From an uncultured Eubacteriaceae bacterium (GTDB lineage: Bacteria; Bacillota; Clostridia; Eubacteriales; Eubacteriaceae): a stretch of 7,443 nucleotides of DNA. Shown piece by piece: positions 6,250 through 7,443 of the stretch; the first letter of the stretch is position 1; each line of letters opens with the position of its first letter. The notes below the pieces were generated by a model that saw nothing but the letters and a program-made list of their open reading frames with translations, searched no databases and was not told the DNA's origin. Location of the stretch: the NCBI GenBank assembly GCA_947630385.1, contig CANRHG010000094.1:1-7443 (forward strand), read 5' to 3'. The position numbers were made by a program, and so were the translations under genes.

Positions 6250-7443
6250 TTCTCTCCTCTAATAAATTTTCTGCTTCTTTAAGGCGCTTTAAGACCTCGT
6301 CTTTTCCCAGAACTTCCATGATCTGGGCCAGATCCGGTCCGTGTTTTTTGCCCGTGATCAACAGGCGCGCCGGCATGTAAAGCATCTTTCCGCGAATTTT
6401 TTCCTTCTTGTTTTCCTTTTGGATCTCTTTAAAGATCTTCTGCAGTTGTTCGGCTCTAAAGTCCTCGACCTGGGCGAGTTTGTCGATCAAGGCCTCTCTT
6501 ACGGTCGCGCTACGGGCATCCGCCAGGATCTCACCCACTTCCTCATCCGGTTCAAACGAGAAAGAGAGGCTCTCTTCGAGAATTTGGGGAGCTTGGCTCA
6601 AATACTCCATGCGTTCCTTTAAGATCTCGAGCATAGCATCACTCGGTTCTTCGCTCAGATAAGGCTTTAAAAGCTCGCGTAGTCTGTCGTTTGACGTCTT
6701 CTTGATGTACTGGCCGTTCATCCAGTTGAGTTTCTCGACGTCAAACACCGCTCCGGAGTGATTGATATGCTCCAAATCGAAAGCCTCGATCAGTTCCTCG
6801 AGGTCGAAGAGTTCCCGTTCACTTCCCGGACTCCAACCAAGAAGCGCCAGATAATTGATGAGCGCTTCGGGAAGATAACCTTTTTTAAGGAAACTTTCGA
6901 CCGAAACGTCCCCCTCTCTCTTACTCAGTTTCTTATGGTTGGCGTTTAAGATGTTCGGTAGATGAACAAAATTTGGCTTTTCCCAACCGAGGCGGTCGTA
7001 AAGGTAGACGTGCTTCGGGGTGGAAGTAAGCCACTCTTCCCCACGGATGACGTCCGTCACGCCCATGAGATGATCGTCGACGACGACCGCAAAATGGTAG
7101 GTCGGATAACCGTCCGATTTGATCAGAACCTGATCGTCCATCTCGTCGGTGTTGATCACGACCTGACCTCTGATCTTATCGTCAAAGACGATCGGCTGTC
7201 CCGGGGGTAGTTTTAAACGGATGACGTAGTCTTCGCCGTTCTCGATCCGCTTTTTGACCTCTTCGGGATCAAGATCGCGACAATGTCCGTCGTATTTGGG
7301 CGTTATCCCCTCCCGCTTTTGTTCTTCTTTGAGCGCCTCTAAGCGTTCTTTGGTACAAAAACAAACGTAAGCGTCCCCCTGATCGATGAGCCGTTTGATG
7401 TAAGGCTCATAAATCTTAAGGCGCTCCGACTGCCTATAGGGGC
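6224..7443 (-). CDS. gltX: Glutamate--tRNA ligase (GluRS), 5' end outside the window
   Basis: GluRS charges tRNA with glutamate in the cytoplasm; in most Bacillota it also mischarges tRNA-Gln for later amidation. About 405 residues are visible and the frame is open to the window edge, so roughly 75-80 N-terminal residues with the HIGH motif are missing. The visible part opens with PYRQSERL, a conserved GluRS segment. It continues with CFCTKERLEALKEEQ, DDQVLIKSDGYPTYHFA, VIRGEEWLTSTPKH and the class I KMSKS-type motif KLSKREG. The anticodon-binding region follows with NWMNGQYIKK and ends with MPARLLITGKKHGPDL and LGKDEVLKRL. The GTG at 7159 lies mid-domain and is not the start. The zinc-ligand set is C-x-C then a third C, with D where E. 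coli has H. It ends in TAA and overlaps secD. GluRS rather than GlnRS is clear from these motifs. Confidence 0.97.
   Translation of the reverse strand, partial: PYRQSERLKIYEPYIKRLIDQGDAYVCFCTKERLEALKEEQKREGITPKYDGHCRDLDPEEVKKRIENGEDYVIRLKLPPGQPIVFDDKIRGQVVINTDEMDDQVLIKSDGYPTYHFAVVVDDHLMGVTDVIRGEEWLTSTPKHVYLYDRLGWEKPNFVHLPNILNANHKKLSKREGDVSVESFLKKGYLPEALINYLALLGWSPGSERELFDLEELIEAFDLEHINHSGAVFDVEKLNWMNGQYIKKTSNDRLRELLKPYLSEEPSDAMLEILKERMEYLSQAPQILEESLSFSFEPDEEVGEILADARSATVREALIDKLAQVEDFRAEQLQKIFKEIQKENKKEKIRGKMLYMPARLLITGKKHGPDLAQIMEVLGKDEVLKRLKEAENLLEERNEQDTSES
6254..6258 (-). promoter_or_regulatory. Ribosome-binding site of secD, inside gltX
   Basis: On the minus strand AGGAG, within AGAGGAGAG, lies four bases before the secD ATG at 6249. 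The spacing is slightly short but the match is good. It lies in the final gltX codons (LLEERNEQ), which supports coupling of secD to gltX translation. Confidence 0.7.

Noticed and set aside
5507..6282. Plus-strand open frames of 129 and 132 codons opposite secD
   Set aside because: They are antisense to confident SecD motifs, overlap each other in different frames and show no family resemblance or convincing ribosome-binding site.
6224..7159. Starting gltX at the GTG at 7159
   Set aside because: The frame continues upstream to the window edge with conserved GluRS sequence (PYRQSERL, CFCTKERLEA, EDYVIRLKLPPGQP), so the GTG is an internal Val codon and the true start lies outside.
1..7443. Mobile elements, CRISPR arrays, tRNA/rRNA genes, toxin-antitoxin or defence genes
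   Set aside because: No inverted terminal repeats, spaced direct repeats, cloverleaf structures or unassigned genes were seen; essentially the whole window is accounted for by six housekeeping genes.

Overview
The window is a compact, single-direction housekeeping gene cluster from a bacterium, almost certainly Bacillota (Firmicutes). All six genes lie on the minus strand. In transcription order, from high to low coordinates, they are gltX (5' end outside the window), secD, secF, recJ, apt and rel (3' end outside the window). The order secD-secF-recJ-apt-rel is a familiar Bacillota arrangement. SecD and SecF are separate proteins, as in clostridia and several lineages near Erysipelotrichia and Acholeplasma, and not the fused SecDF of Bacillus subtilis. 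Base composition is roughly balanced. TGA serves as a normal stop: secD ends in an ATGA overlap with secF, and recJ also ends in TGA. Mycoplasma-type recoding is therefore unlikely. I cannot place the organism more closely than this.

Region by region: 7443-6224 holds the last ~405 codons of glutamyl-tRNA synthetase. 6249-4954 and 4957-4016 hold the two subunits of the SecDF accessory membrane complex, which helps drive protein export. A hairpin sits at 4017-3998, right at the end of secF. 3980-1989 encodes the RecJ single-strand DNA exonuclease. 1999-1478 encodes adenine phosphoribosyltransferase. 1477-1372 is the only real intergenic gap, 106 bases, with two small hairpins and a ribosome-binding site. 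1371-1 encodes the first 457 residues of a bifunctional Rel (p)ppGpp synthetase/hydrolase.

The genes look like one operon or two closely linked ones. gltX/secD overlap by 26 bases, secD/secF by 4 and recJ/apt by 11, and the ribosome-binding sites of the downstream genes lie inside the upstream coding regions, which suggests translational coupling. The two breaks in this packing, before recJ and before rel, each carry a hairpin followed by the same 10-base sequence. The functions (tRNA charging, secretion, DNA repair, purine salvage, stringent response) do not form one pathway, although apt and rel both concern purine nucleotides.

I found no mobile element, CRISPR array, RNA gene or defence system, and nothing that amounts to an undescribed biological system. 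The points worth a second look are small: the hairpin and apparent lack of a Shine-Dalgarno sequence at recJ, the repeated intergenic motif, an altered RXKD motif in Rel, an incomplete zinc-ligand set in GluRS, and a very uneven distribution of GATC sites.
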